From positions 574,935 through 638,934 of the forward strand of contig CM007342.1 in the NCBI GenBank assembly GCA_000333855.2: DNA of 64,000 nucleotides, written 5' to 3'. The translations under genes and the position numbers were made by a program. Of the stretch, positions 18,663-29,893 are shown in pieces (position 1 is the first letter of the stretch; every line of letters starts with the position of its first letter). The DNA comes from Endotrypanum monterogeii (taxonomy: Eukaryota > Euglenozoa > Kinetoplastea > Trypanosomatida > Trypanosomatidae). The notes beneath the pieces were generated by a model. It worked only from the letters and a program-made list of their open reading frames with translations. It was not told where the DNA came from and did not search any database.

Positions 18663-21057
18663 AGCCCAGTGGGAGGCATTTGCGATGCAGAAGAAGTGTT
18701 CAAATCGCTCTTTCTGTCTTTGGGGTCTGCGACATCACAGCTTGGATAAGAGCCGGCACCGTGCCCAGACATCATGTCGCCTCAGCGACTCCCTCATTTT
18801 TCACCCCCACACCTGCTATGTTTAGCTTCATAGTAGTGCATGTCGGTGAAAGAAGTACGCAGGGAGTGGGGGCAGGGCTTCTGTTTTCTCTATCACCTCG
18901 AATGAGGTAGGGTATGGTGTGGGCTCTGTCTCCAGAACGACATGGAGAACGTCTTCAGCTTACACGTTGCTACCGTTTGCTTCCTCTGATTTGGTTTCCC
19001 CTCAATGTGCGATAAGAGAGCAAAAACTATTTCCACCTCTGTGCATGATTTTTTACTTGTGTCTCGTTCGCTGGCCTTTGCGATCAATTTCCCGGCGAGG
19101 GTGTCGTGCGTGGGGAGTGCGTAAAAAAAAAAAGAGGGTGATTGACTTAACGAGATTTATGATCCTTAAATACATATTATCTATTCCTGTGCTTCTGTCT
19201 GTGTGTGTTCGTGTCTTAGTGGGCCTGTTAAGGTTTTTCATAAGCAGGGGCTTCGTGGTTGTGTTGTGCGGTTCTCGCTTATTTTATATCTCTTTTTTTC
19301 CCCTCTCCTTCCTTCGCCGATCTCGTCTAGTCTCACTCCGCCGCTCCCTCCCACTCGTCTCGACGTCTCTTTTCCGAAGCTCATCAGTCTTCGTGTGTCT
19401 TCTCCCACCAATAGTTTTAGTATTCTTCACCCTTGCACGGTAGAGGTGGGGTCTACTTGTGCGAGTCATTTCACCTTGTGTTTACCCGTATGCGCGTTAT
19501 CCTTCCACGGGGGGGGGTCTTTCCATCGTATGCACAAGCGCGGAACGGGTCAAGTTGGCGCGGGTGGGTAGGGGGAGAGAGGAGGAGGAGGGAGGAGGAT
19601 TATCGATATGGCCGAGGCGCGGAGGCATCTTTTCCAATTGTTGTCGTCACTTAATATTTGTTCTTCGTAGGACTCACTCTTGGTTGATTTCGTATCGTTA
19701 AAAGCAACAAAAAACGAAAAAAAAATTTCTCCTCTCCCCCCCCCCCAAAAAAAAAAAGAAATGACGTGAAGCGAGAGGGTAGTCATGAGGCAGTCGCACC
19801 GATGCTATCACAAAATGAGCTAGGGTGAGTGGAGTGTTGTTTTGTTTCTGCATGTCTGTGGATTGGGTGAGGGAAAAAGTCCTCCGTGTATTTTCTCCTT
19901 TGCGCCAGGTTTATATTATGGAAGAAATCCTTGTAAGGAATGCGAATCCAGGGGAAGCGGAGAGGGGAGGAGACATCTCAGCTCCTTATGCAGACGTTGC
20001 CCTCTGCCATCACCACGACTATTGAATGTGTAAAAAAACAAAAAGTGAGCAGGTTCATCAGTGAGCATCACTAGATGGGCGGAGGCAAAGGATACAAGTG
20101 CCTCCCCCCTTCCCCTCTCTTGCACACTTTTCACAGCCGACACAACAGCAGCAGCGTAATGTGATTCAAGCGATGGTGCTCTCTTCGACCGCGCATGGGT
20201 TCTCTTCGCTGTGCTACGTAGCGAACAGGGATGGAGATACCTCAATGAGGTGCCTTTAAAAATATTTTTTTATAGCTCCATTCACGCCCTTTCCCCTCTC
20301 TCCAACTGCGAAGCTATGTGCGTTTATGTTTTGCATCTCCTGCCAACTGTTTTCTTATCGTCCGCTCTCTTTTTGCCCAGCTTCTCCATACCTCCTCCTT
20401 GCACTATTTTGGTAGCGCAGGTGCGTCGTCTCAGCGGTGCCTCATATCGAAGAGAAAAAAAATTCTCCTTCCCCTCCCCCTTTTTCTTGTTTCGCCTTAT
20501 TTCGCGCTCCTGTTCTTGTATTACATTCTCTTGATGGGGGTAGCGGAGGTGAGGAGGTACAGCACGCCTCGCTCTCTATTGCCAGTGGCGATACCAGTCC
20601 CCCCTCCCATTCTTCATTTCTCTCAACTCCATGGGTAGAGGACGTCGACTTACCATCCTCGTCACTCGTCGCTCATCTTCACCACCACCACCACATTCCC
20701 AGTGCGCTTCTCAAACACACACACACACACACAAAGAAGTTGACGTATATCCTTCCTATACTGGCTGGTTTCACATCACGCGCCGCTTTTTATCTCTTCC
20801 TTTCATTCCTGCGCAACAGTGTAGGTCTGCTCTGCTCTTGAATCCTCTACCCTTTTTATTATTTTTATTTTTCTTTGCATTTGAGTGATTCTCTTTTGCA
20901 CTCTCCAAGTCCTTCCCACTTGCTTCGTGTGCGTGTGTGGGTCTCTTGGGGATGGGAGGGGGAGGGAGGGCGGGTGGACGGGCGGATTGTGCAGAGAGAC
21001 CGAAGACATAACGGTATCGTAGAACACGCGGAACGCCCACTGTTCCCTTGCTGTGTG
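18663..21057 (+). other. Gene-free spacer between alanyl-tRNA synthetase and protein B
   Basis: About 2.4 kb with strong pyrimidine bias on the + strand, especially 19280-19420 and 20280-20520, plus short CA repeats near 20717-20733. Open frames (for example 18919-19443 and 20437-20841) are translations of low-complexity sequence and are not called. A 19-codon ATG frame at 20952-21011 lies just upstream of protein B. Confidence 0.6.
20952..21011 (+). other. Short upstream ORF before protein B
   Basis: ATG at 20952 opens 19 codons, Gly/Arg-rich, ended by TAA at 21009-21011, 46 bases before the ATG of protein B. It would be in the 5' UTR if splicing uses the pyrimidine tracts around 20830-20930. 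Function is unproven. Confidence 0.3.
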
Positions 21058-22908
21058 ATGTCTCTACCTGAGTCCTCTGGTTCATGGACCCCTGTTGCGC
21101 TGACCAGCGCTCCCACGGCTCCGGCTTCTTCGAGCAATACCGGTGTGGCGGAGGAATCATTTAAGCTTTTGGTGTCGCGTCTTGTTCTGGTTGACACAGC
21201 CGAGGACAGGTCACAATGGACTTCTCGGGCAAGGCAGCAGTGGGGTGGTGGCAAACCCCTTTTCGTTTCAATTAGCAACAAGTTTAAGGAACACGGTAGC
21301 ACCTCTTCACAGAATTTGGTGTTCGCTAGTGCGAGGCAGTCGCAGCAGCAATTGTGGAGCGGAATCGAATGGCGGAGTGACAATGCGATAGCAGCACCTC
21401 TGGAGGATGATCCCGTGCTGATGATCGAGGTTGGTGTGCACCGACAGGGAAAGAAATGTGTTCTGGGACTCGGCTTGATAAATACGCAGTCCATGTTGAC
21501 CAACGGGTGCCAGTACTCCAAGTTTACTGTTCATGTACTGCCGACGCACGCCTCGATCGATGCTTCCACGGTGCACGCGGTGGTGGAGGTTGAGGTTCAC
21601 AGCGGACATCACTACGAGTCACCTGATTTGAACCTCACCCCACTAGAGTACAACTACGGTACCGTACGAGTATCCACCCTAGATTTCTACTACCCTTCCT
21701 TTTTTCTCACAGGGACGGGGGAGTATATCGTATCCAATGTTTTGTGCGCCATGAACATGACGGAGCTCAACTCCCTCGCTATGCAGCTCGTTCCCTTGCG
21801 TTCCGCTGCCGAGTACATTGTCACCGAGCCGTCGCAGGTGGTCACGGTGCGGCCGCAGCAGCGAGTGTACTTCAGCGCCACCTGGAACTTGGTCCATCGT
21901 GCTTGTATGAGGACACTGGAGATGCAGTTGACGGTGCATGGATCGCAGAAGCCGTCAGCACCGGTTCTGATCAAGGTGCACAACCAAGTCCCACACACCT
22001 CCGGTAACACCGACCTTCCTTTTCACTACTGGGTAAACACCACGTGTGCTTCTAATCGATCCATGCTGCTCTCGCAGGAGCTGCCCCTCATCCACGCTGT
22101 TCTTCCCGTGTACCGTTTCATAAGTCGAAGCGCCCCCATCGACCAACGAGAGGGCATGATCGTCGCGTTTGACAAGGACAGAGGTGAACAGGTGCTGGTG
22201 CGAGCGAACGGTGTGCCAGTGACCATGGTCAGACTCTACGGAAGTGATCGACCTCCCATTCCACAAGCGCGGCAGCAACTGATTTTACAGGAAGGCATTG
22301 TATCCTCCGAACTTGGCAAAGTCGAACGTGTTGGGGTGAGCACCATCAACGCCGTGGCGTCTCAGTTCGGTTTCGATACAAATGCCTCGTTCATCGTGCG
22401 CGATAACTGCGTCCGCAATCCATTCCCGTCGCGCGGGCCGCTGCTGAATCTTTCACAGAAGACTTGTTTGTGCACAATCGCCCTGGGATTGATCCGTGGG
22501 TTTCCCATGGTGTACGAAGCCACCACGGGCGTCTCACCAGCCTTCCAAGTGAGTGTGACGCTACTCGATCAGCGTGGGTGGCAGGTCGTGCATGGAGAAA
22601 CACTCCCCAGCTACCATAGCGCCAGTGGAAGTCTACGATGGGCAGAACAACTGGTCTTGCGGAAGTGGCCAGGGGCGACATCGCAGCAGTTTGTTCGCCT
22701 CAATCTCATCGAGGTGCGTCCCCGTGACGGGGACGAAACCCCCATCGGCGCTGGTCTCATTTCCCTCCCCAGTATGCAACGCCTTTACGCGCAGAACCCA
22801 TTGAGCGTGGCGTTCTATGTCTACGAGACATATTCCCTGTATGATCAACTGAACTCTTCCTCCTTGTTAATGAAGGATGTTAATGTGATGTTCTCGGAGC
22901 TGCGCTGA
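21058..22908 (+). CDS. Conserved uncharacterised protein B (paralogue of the protein at 9640-11130)
   Basis: A 616-residue protein of unknown function. Residues about 35-330 align by eye with both conserved parts of protein A, including LVLVDTAED, FYYPSFFLTGTG with YIVSNVLC (from residue 210) and RVYFSATWNL. Unlike A it has no long disordered insert. It has about 250 extra C-terminal residues in which VSVTLLDQRGWQVVHG and RLNLIEVRPRDGD...GAGLISLPS suggest another beta-sandwich, possibly C2- or B9-like; this is a guess from strand pattern only. No signal peptide or membrane helix is seen. The frame is open back to about 20875 only through a non-ATG codon. ATG 21058 places the conserved LVLVD motif about 40 residues from the N-terminus, near its position in A. 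It is followed within about 0.5 kb by RPL14 copy 2. Confidence 0.82.
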   Translation: MSLPESSGSWTPVALTSAPTAPASSSNTGVAEESFKLLVSRLVLVDTAEDRSQWTSRARQQWGGGKPLFVSISNKFKEHGSTSSQNLVFASARQSQQQLWSGIEWRSDNAIAAPLEDDPVLMIEVGVHRQGKKCVLGLGLINTQSMLTNGCQYSKFTVHVLPTHASIDASTVHAVVEVEVHSGHHYESPDLNLTPLEYNYGTVRVSTLDFYYPSFFLTGTGEYIVSNVLCAMNMTELNSLAMQLVPLRSAAEYIVTEPSQVVTVRPQQRVYFSATWNLVHRACMRTLEMQLTVHGSQKPSAPVLIKVHNQVPHTSGNTDLPFHYWVNTTCASNRSMLLSQELPLIHAVLPVYRFISRSAPIDQREGMIVAFDKDRGEQVLVRANGVPVTMVRLYGSDRPPIPQARQQLILQEGIVSSELGKVERVGVSTINAVASQFGFDTNASFIVRDNCVRNPFPSRGPLLNLSQKTCLCTIALGLIRGFPMVYEATTGVSPAFQVSVTLLDQRGWQVVHGETLPSYHSASGSLRWAEQLVLRKWPGATSQQFVRLNLIEVRPRDGDETPIGAGLISLPSMQRLYAQNPLSVAFYVYETYSLYDQLNSSSLLMKDVNVMFSELR

Positions 22909-23159
22909 CTTTGGTCGGCGCTTCTTCTGCGCACTTCCACGCCGCTGTGGTGGCGGCTGCCCCCCCTCGGTCCCTCCCGTGGGTGTTAAATTTTTTTTTT
23001 TCCACCGTTGCTTTCTATGCGCCAGCGAGGACGTTTCTACCGCAAAACTGTCGACATAACAATCATCAGCACTGTCCTCCTCTCTTCGGTTGCTCCCCCC
23101 CCCCCTGCGCCTATCGGGCGGTTCTTCGGTGTTTCGCCAGGTTAGGCGTGGCCCAGACG
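22909..23159 (+). other. Short spacer between protein B and the RPL14 repeat unit
   Basis: 251 bases of unique sequence with a T-run near 22990-23000 and a C-run ending at about 23104. No gene is seen, and there is no similarity to the 1.5-kb spacer at the equivalent place after protein A. Confidence 0.6.
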
Positions 23160-24040
23160 GTAGTGCATCCGCTTCTCTCCCTCTTGATGTCATCCGGAGC
23201 GTCAGGTGATGATTCGCGGTCATCTCCTTTCCGTCCACGCGCGCGGTGGGCTGCTGCACCGTCATGTCTTTTGTCTGATTGCCCCTCCTCCCTCCCCTGA
23301 CTTACCTTTTCTCCCTCTCTTCCTCTGTGTCTCCCCTGCTTGTGCGACTCACTCATTCGCTTACTCACATATTCACTCACTCGCACGTGCGCTTTGCCAC
23401 TCCCGTTGTCACCGTGTCGTCGTGCGCAGGGTATCGCAGTGTGCATCATGGTCAAGTCCCACTACATCCGTGCCGGTCGCCTGGTACGCATCCTTCGTGG
23501 CCCTCGCCAGGACCGCGTCGGTGTGATCGTCGACATTGTCGACGCGAACCGCGTGCTGGTGGAGAACCCGGAGGACGCGAAGATGTGGCGTCACGTGCAG
23601 AACCTCAAGAACGTGGAGCCGCTGAAGTTCTGCGTGAGCATCAGCCGCAACTGCAGTGCGAAGGCGCTGAAGGATGCGCTGGATTCGTCGAAGGTGCTGG
23701 AGAAGTACGCGAAGACGCGCACTGCCACCCGCGTGGAGGCGAAGAAGGCGTGTGCTGCGTCGACGGACTTCGAGCGCTATCAGCTGCGCGTTGCGCGCCG
23801 CTCTCGCGCGTACTGGACGCGCAAGGCGTTTGACGAGAAGGACGCGAAGACGCCTGTGTCGTGGCACAAGGTTGCGCTGAAGAAGCTGCAGAAGAAGGCC
23901 GCGAAGCTGGACTCGACCGAGGGCGCGAAGAAGCGCATGCAGAGAGCGATCGCTGCGCGCAAGGCGAAGAAGTAAGACTGTAATCCCCTTGCCTTCCCCC
24001 ATTCCCTCTGATTCCTCTTATTTGTGATTTTGTTTGATCG
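23160..24040 (+). repeat. RPL14 repeat unit, copy 2
   Basis: The second copy of the 881-bp unit described at 12680-13560, in direct orientation. The four differences lie at 23165, 23189, 23385 and 23606. The similarity ends sharply after TGTTTGATCG at 24040. Confidence 0.95.
23448..23975 (+). CDS. RPL14: 60S ribosomal protein L14 (eL14), copy 2
   Basis: A 175-residue protein identical in sequence to RPL14 copy 1 at 12968-13495. One synonymous change (C at 23606) is the only coding difference. The 5' flank with its splice acceptor (AG at 23428-23429) is also shared, so both copies should be processed alike. The 3' flanks diverge 65 bases after the stop codon, so mRNA stability could differ between copies. 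Having two copies probably serves gene dosage, because trypanosomatids cannot raise output from a promoter of an individual gene. Confidence 0.96.
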   Translation: MVKSHYIRAGRLVRILRGPRQDRVGVIVDIVDANRVLVENPEDAKMWRHVQNLKNVEPLKFCVSISRNCSAKALKDALDSSKVLEKYAKTRTATRVEAKKACAASTDFERYQLRVARRSRAYWTRKAFDEKDAKTPVSWHKVALKKLQKKAAKLDSTEGAKKRMQRAIAARKAKK

Positions 24041-24630
24041 TTTCAAAGTAATATTAAAAAAGTAGTACACCTCAAACGGTCAATTTTGACCGATTATGTC
24101 CCTGTAGCAGTGATGCCCTGCATATGTGGGGTATCGCAGAGCTAGTGGCCATTCGAAGGACACTCGCGATCGCGCCGGGTGAGTGCCGGTGCGCGAGGGC
24201 TTTTTTCTCGGTGGTTAGCCGATTGTCCGACTGATAGTGCTACGGTGCTATAACGTGGCGGTCGATGCGGGGGATGACCAGAGGAAAGGAATGAAGCGAA
24301 AACGTTGTGAAGTTGGAGACAACGGTTGCGTCGACCTCTCCTCACGGATGTCACTGCACATCTTGGATTGTTGCCCTTGCAGGAGCGGTATGCTGGGCAC
24401 GTAGAGACGGGCATCTTTTTCTTTAGTTCCTTGTCGTGGAGTCTTCTTCTTCACTCGTCAATGTTGTTCGCGCTCAATGGACTCTCATGCCTTCCACCGC
24501 ACTGTCTCGGTCTTTTCTTCCTCCTGTGCTCGCCATCCCCACCTCCTCCATGTCTGCACTACTAAGCTCGAAACGAATTATAATTTTCAATCACTTCCTT
24601 GGACTTCAGGGCAACACCGGGTTGGTGCGG

Positions 24631-24655
<25 letters not shown>
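24631..24655. repeat. AC microsatellite
   Basis: About twelve AC dinucleotides followed by ATATAC variants. Confidence 0.9.
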
Positions 24656-24665
<10 letters not shown>

Positions 24666-26109
24666 TACACACTCTCTCTTTCTCTTTTTTTGCCTGTCTT
24701 TCCTGCGGATTTTGTCGTCTTGATTTTTGTTTCAACCATGTGTACTCAACTCCCCGCTCTATCGTCACATACGGTTTTTTTCACATTGTTCCCCTCTTCG
24801 GTACTCACACTGACGCGTCGTGCTGCTTGTGCGTGTCTTTGTTGGGAGTACACTTGATTCAGCCCAGAATCGGTTTTGGTGTACAGATACAAAATTATAA
24901 TAATATTTGTGCACATACATGTTCATAGAAAGTATTTCACATTATATGTACATGTACACATAAGTAAATTTATAATAAATGTAAAAATATTTATACAAAC
25001 ATTATCCTCACGATCTAAAACCAGAATCAAAAAGAAACTCAAGAAAAGACCACAGTATTTGTCGATTCAGTGAGAAAGAATAGGATTACATCGAGGCGGT
25101 TTGTTTCGTCGTCTGCGATTGTACGGCTGTGATAGATCGATGGTGAGTATAGTTTGTCGTCAGGAATCAGTTCTCGACACTAAAAGCAATTCGCGAAGTC
25201 CTTCCGAGGTAGAGGAGGTACATGCTCTGGGAGGGAGGGGGGGGTCAACGGAAGGTCGCTAGAGTGAAATAAGGAGAGAAAGGGGTGTGTTGCAGTTTAT
25301 AACATGTGGTGGTGGTGCCTGTCAGCTGCATTGAAGGGTCCTTGCACTCAAGCGCGTAAGTGTCCCATATATGTTATTCTTGGCGTGCTGTAATTAATGT
25401 CACTGCTTTTCACGCAGTTTCTCCCTCTCGCAGCCGTCCTCGCCCCCGCCTCGTTACCGTCCCTGCCCATGCGCCCCCCCCTTCTCGTCCCCCTCTTTTG
25501 GAAAAGGGGGAACGGAGGAGGGGAGGGGGCATTGTCATACCATCATTTACATCTGGAGCTTGTGCTTTATTTCCTTTCATTTTTAATCACATCTCTTTTT
25601 CCTTGGTACCTTCTGTGATCTTGCTCTCCCATTTTCTCTGTGCCAGTGCGCAGGGAGACTACTATGTGCATTTTCTCTCTCCCTCACTAATCAACACGTG
25701 CCGACAGTGACGCGCAGACGTTGAACCTGTGCGCACGCTACCAGGGCTTCTTCTCCCCCCCCTTCCCTTCATTTCCCTTGGGAAGACATACTTTTTTTTT
25801 TTGTGATACATCCGAAGAGGACTGGAACACCTTGCCATTCCTCAGAAAAAAAAAAGACTAGACAAAGCCCGGCTCCCATTCTCACTTCCACTCGTCCCCT
25901 AGCCAAATTCTCCTTTGTGTTTTTATTGTGATACCCAACCACCACCACCTCCTCTTCCTTGTGTGTGCGTGTGCTTCTTTGTCTTGTGCTCACATTCTCC
26001 AATTTTTATCCCCCATTCTGCGCGGACTCACGATTTTCTAGGGCACTAAAAAACAAATACACTCTTTTCTTTCATCACTTTTCCTTCCCATTCTCTTCAC
26101 CCTCTCCTG

Positions 26110-26111
<2 letters not shown>

Positions 26112-26141
<30 letters not shown>

Positions 26142-26142
26142 A
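26112..26142. repeat. AC microsatellite
   Basis: About fifteen AC dinucleotides in a pyrimidine-rich context. Confidence 0.9.
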
Positions 26143-26433
26143 CTCCCATTGTCCCCCCTCTTTTTTTTTTCCTGTTGTTGGTGGAGAGGGCTCGCACTCG
26201 TCGTTTTATTTATTCGTCGTCCGCAAAGAGAGGGATAGCGCCACTAGAGGGCAAGGGAGAGAGACCTGAGAATTTTTTTTGTCCTCTTCGTGTACTTGCT
26301 TTTTTCCCCGCAAGTGTCTTTGCTGATATCTTTCTGTTATCCCCCCCCCCCCCATACTCGCCTTGACTGTGACTGAAGTCTCACTGAGCTCTGTCGCTTG
26401 AGCTTCCTTTTGTGTCAGCATTTTTGTTGTGCA

Positions 26434-26464
26434 CATATATATGTATATATATATATATATATAT
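26434..26464. repeat. AT microsatellite
   Basis: Tandem AT dinucleotides with a single interrupting G at about 26443. Confidence 0.9.
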
Positions 26465-26623
26465 TAGTGTGTTGCAGTGCGCTTGTCTGCTCTCCTACTC
26501 GAACGTTGTGGTCATATCATAGTCGACTGTGGGCTGCTTCCCTTCTCGACGTTGAAGGCGTCCGGGAAGATGGAAAGCGCTCAGGGTGAGGTAGGGAAAA
26601 TCATATCGCCACGCATCTACTAA

Positions 26624-26641
26624 TTTTTTTTTTTTTTCTAG
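26624..26641 (+). promoter_or_regulatory. Trans-splice acceptor for the hypothetical gene at 26763
   Basis: An uninterrupted T-rich tract (about 26624-26639) directly followed by AG at 26640-26641. No ATG occurs between this AG and 26763. Confidence 0.7.
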
Positions 26642-26762
26642 GTCGTCTCCTCTACGCGGCATAACCTGCAGGAGATCGTAACACGAGTTCCTTCCTCCAG
26701 AGGGAAATTGCGTAGTGGAGAGGTCGATCACGTGTCTCTCAGGTTCACTGCAGCTGTTGGCC

Positions 26763-27587
26763 ATGAACCCTCGGGCGGATGTGGCGGGGCCCCTGCACAT
26801 TCCAGTGCCTCTTCGTCCCATCTCCCCCACCCCCAAGCCGCCCCTGCTGTTCTCCTATAATGGAAGCGACAAGTCTCTGAGCATCATCCCGCAACCCTCT
26901 TTTCTTCCGGAGGCTCTGAATAGCATGAGACTCATGCCCGAGATGGCTGTTGCAGAGGGTGAAGCGAAGTCAGCTCTCCGCTCCCCAGCACAGGTTGTGA
27001 GCGTGCCGTCTGCAGCGGAGAGGGCCACGTCGTCGTTTCGCGTGAGCGGTGTTCGCGCTGGGGACTACACTCATCACCACAGGAAGACAGCCTTGCCCGT
27101 ACACCGGCTTCCAGATCGCCACGCCACGCAGATGAAGGCATCGCTGAGGTGTAATGAGTCAGACGTTTCGGCAACGCCGTGGGGTGAGGCTGCGTCGGAG
27201 GCGGATGTGCTCGCATTTTTCGGAGTTCAGGATGTGACAGCAGACTTGGCGACTGGCGTGTCACCACGAGCGAGCAGCACGATGGCTGCTGCCGGCGATG
27301 GCACGTTTTGGCCTGCTATCGATGAGGCGCCAAGTAGCATCTGCGAGCTTTCCTTCAGCGACAGCCTATTTTCCGCTGACACGGATGCGTGGGCCGGTCC
27401 TTGGGTCGGCGGCCCTTGTGGTAGTCATTTCATCGATGTGCAGGCCGCTCTAACATTTCAGAGAGATGGGGCGCGACGCCAGCGCAAAGGCATCGATGGA
27501 TGTCAGCAGCGCTCAGCACCACTAAGGCCTGGTCCAGATGGTGCCTCCTCCTCCTTTGTTGCATCTGCGTTTCCTCGCGTTGTGTGA
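26763..27587 (+). CDS. Hypothetical protein, largely disordered
   Basis: 274 residues with no family I recognise. The start is the first ATG after a strong splice acceptor; the open frame extends to 26715 only through a GTG. The N-terminal part is Pro-rich (PLHIPVPLRPISPTPKPP). The middle has basic and His-rich patches, and residues about 150-230 are acidic and aromatic (a VLAFFGVQDV segment, FWPAIDEAP, and an ELSFSDSLFSADTDAW segment), which could be short linear binding motifs. There is no signal peptide or membrane span. Codon use is like the flanking genes (GC-ending codons preferred), which is the main reason to accept it as coding. It could be a species-restricted regulatory or scaffold protein. 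Confidence 0.6.
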   Translation: MNPRADVAGPLHIPVPLRPISPTPKPPLLFSYNGSDKSLSIIPQPSFLPEALNSMRLMPEMAVAEGEAKSALRSPAQVVSVPSAAERATSSFRVSGVRAGDYTHHHRKTALPVHRLPDRHATQMKASLRCNESDVSATPWGEAASEADVLAFFGVQDVTADLATGVSPRASSTMAAAGDGTFWPAIDEAPSSICELSFSDSLFSADTDAWAGPWVGGPCGSHFIDVQAALTFQRDGARRQRKGIDGCQQRSAPLRPGPDGASSSFVASAFPRVV

Positions 27588-27755
27588 GACAGGCGCGTGC
27601 GCTGTGTTCTTTTTGGAAGATCGTACGTCTCCTGTCTTTGTCCCGAATCCGCGCTTGAGTTTTTGGGGGGGATGGACTGTCACCTGGCGTTGACGCCTAG
27701 GTCAGCGAAGGCACTGAGTGCGTCTTTTTCCAGACACACATTCCCCCCCTACCAC

Positions 27756-27781
27756 ATACACACACACACACACACACACAC
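27756..27781. repeat. AC microsatellite
   Basis: About thirteen AC dinucleotides. Confidence 0.9.
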
Positions 27782-29859
27782 GTACATTAGCACACATGCA
27801 CATCTGTACCACGCTTGTTTTATTTTAGTGAGTCACACGCTGCTGTGCTCTCTCCCCATCGAACTCTTCTTACGGTTTCCTTCGCATCTGCGTCAGGGTG
27901 GTATGCTTTTATATGTGCACATCCGCGAATTGAATGTATGCGTGCCAACCCATCGCAGCCGCGCCCATACGAACTCCCATTCCCCCCCCCCCCCATGATG
28001 ATATTGTTGTCTAAAGAATATACTTGTATGTGCATCAGTGTGTGTACTGCACGTGTACTGTGTGTAACTGCTACCCTCCTGCCCTCTCTACCTTAAAGTT
28101 GTTTACCCTTCTCTCTTTTCCCCCCCTCCCCATTTCCTGTTCTCTAAAATTATTACGCACGCTTTGATGAGTTGGAAAAAAAAAAGGGATGCAGCATTAA
28201 GATTTTTTTTTTCCCTCACGACTGAATTGTCTGACAAGGGACAGGCAAAGGAGAGAGGGACGGGAAGGGAAGGGGAAGGGAAGGGGGGGGGACATGCAGC
28301 CCTGAACGTCCAGTGAACTGCTTCCCCTCCCGCCTTCTTGTCTGTCTGCGCTAATGGACCCTATTTAATTCCCTCAAAAGGGATTAGGGAGTCCACACGC
28401 ACACATACAGACACGCCCAGCACCACCAACTCCCCCCATCCCTTTATTCCCCCCACCAACCGCAAAAAAAAAAAATGATACTGTGCGAAAAAAGGAGAGT
28501 GCTGTGTTTCTTTATAATTCGGGGCTTCGCGTTCTTTCTCGATTTATTTCCTCTTGTCTTCGTTTTTTTTTTTTGATTTCGTACCGCTTGTTGAGCACGT
28601 AGTGATGTATATTTTTTGTTCCACATAATATATATTTTCTGATTTTTCTTGATCGTTGCCCTTTTTTTTTTGTTTACAATTTTCTTCGTCTCTGTGTGTG
28701 TTTTTTTAATTCTCTTTATTTGCTACATATTTCATTTTTGCGACTTTGTTTACGCTTTTCTATGTTGCCGTTGTTCATGTGCTCGCCAAGACAAAAAAGG
28801 ATCTCCCCTTCCCTTCGTTCATGCTCGTCCAATGGCCGGGGAAAAAGGGAAGGGGGGGGGGGGCGGGGCAGGGCAGCTGGCTGCTCTCTCATGTTTATGG
28901 GTTTCTGCGCATCTTTATTCGACTGGCACCAATGACTTATTTATTCCACGGTGACCTAAAGCTTGTCTGTGTGATAGAGCTTGCATACATGCCCCCTTTT
29001 CTCACGTACACAGACGCGCGCGCACACACATACACACGCACTTTCCTGTCCAATAGGCCTACATCTTTTCTCTCCATATATATTTATATATATATATATA
29101 TTTACATACATATTTGTTTTGCTGTTGGTCTGTACATCTTCCCCCTTGTTTTACCGGTGCCCCTGACCTCTACCACCACTTCTACTTCTCTCTTTTTCTT
29201 CCTCTTCTAAACACGCACACACAGTGTTATAATGAATGAGCAAGCACTTGAGTTTGTTGTGAATCTCTCGAGGAGGTTGACTGTAGTCACGTATAATGTC
29301 ACCTTCTCTACATGTTTTGATTCCCTCCCCATTTCCATCCCCATCCTCATTCCCTTCAGTATGATTTTGTACCTATATATATATATTTATATTTATATTT
29401 ATTTATATACTGATATACATACGTACGCTCACATTTATATGAATAGACGTCTTCATGTATAACCATCTCCCTTGTTATGTATCGATGGATTTATACATCT
29501 CGCTCTTCTTCACACTGACTCTGTGTAGTGTGTGCAGCTATTTTCTATATATATGTTGGATGGTTGAGTGGTGCTGAGGTGAACATATTATTATCATTAC
29601 CATAAAGTCTCATTCTTTTTGTGTTAATGCCTTTGATAGTGAGGCGTAATGCATCACTTCGCTTTTATTTGATCTGGTCTAGTCTGATCTCCCGCCAAAC
29701 AGAGGATTTTTTTTTTTCCTTCTCTTGTTCATTTTGTTTCTTTCGATGGCAGAAAGGTATAATACACACACGCATACGCATACACACAGGAGAAGGGGCG
29801 TCATACGATTGTGATCTATCGTTATTATTTTTTGATGGATTCTTTCCGACCCCCTCCTT

Positions 29860-29862
<3 letters not shown>

Positions 29863-29891
<29 letters not shown>
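29863..29891. repeat. TA microsatellite
   Basis: About fourteen TA dinucleotides. Confidence 0.9.

Positions 29892-29893
<2 letters not shown>

Larger units (their letters stand above)
24041..26762 (+). other. Gene-free spacer after RPL14 copy 2
   Basis: About 2.7 kb. It contains CA runs (24631-24655 and 26112-26142), an AT-rich stretch (24890-25000), pyrimidine-rich DNA (25420-26180) and an AT run (26434-26464). No frame with coding character is seen. Confidence 0.6.
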
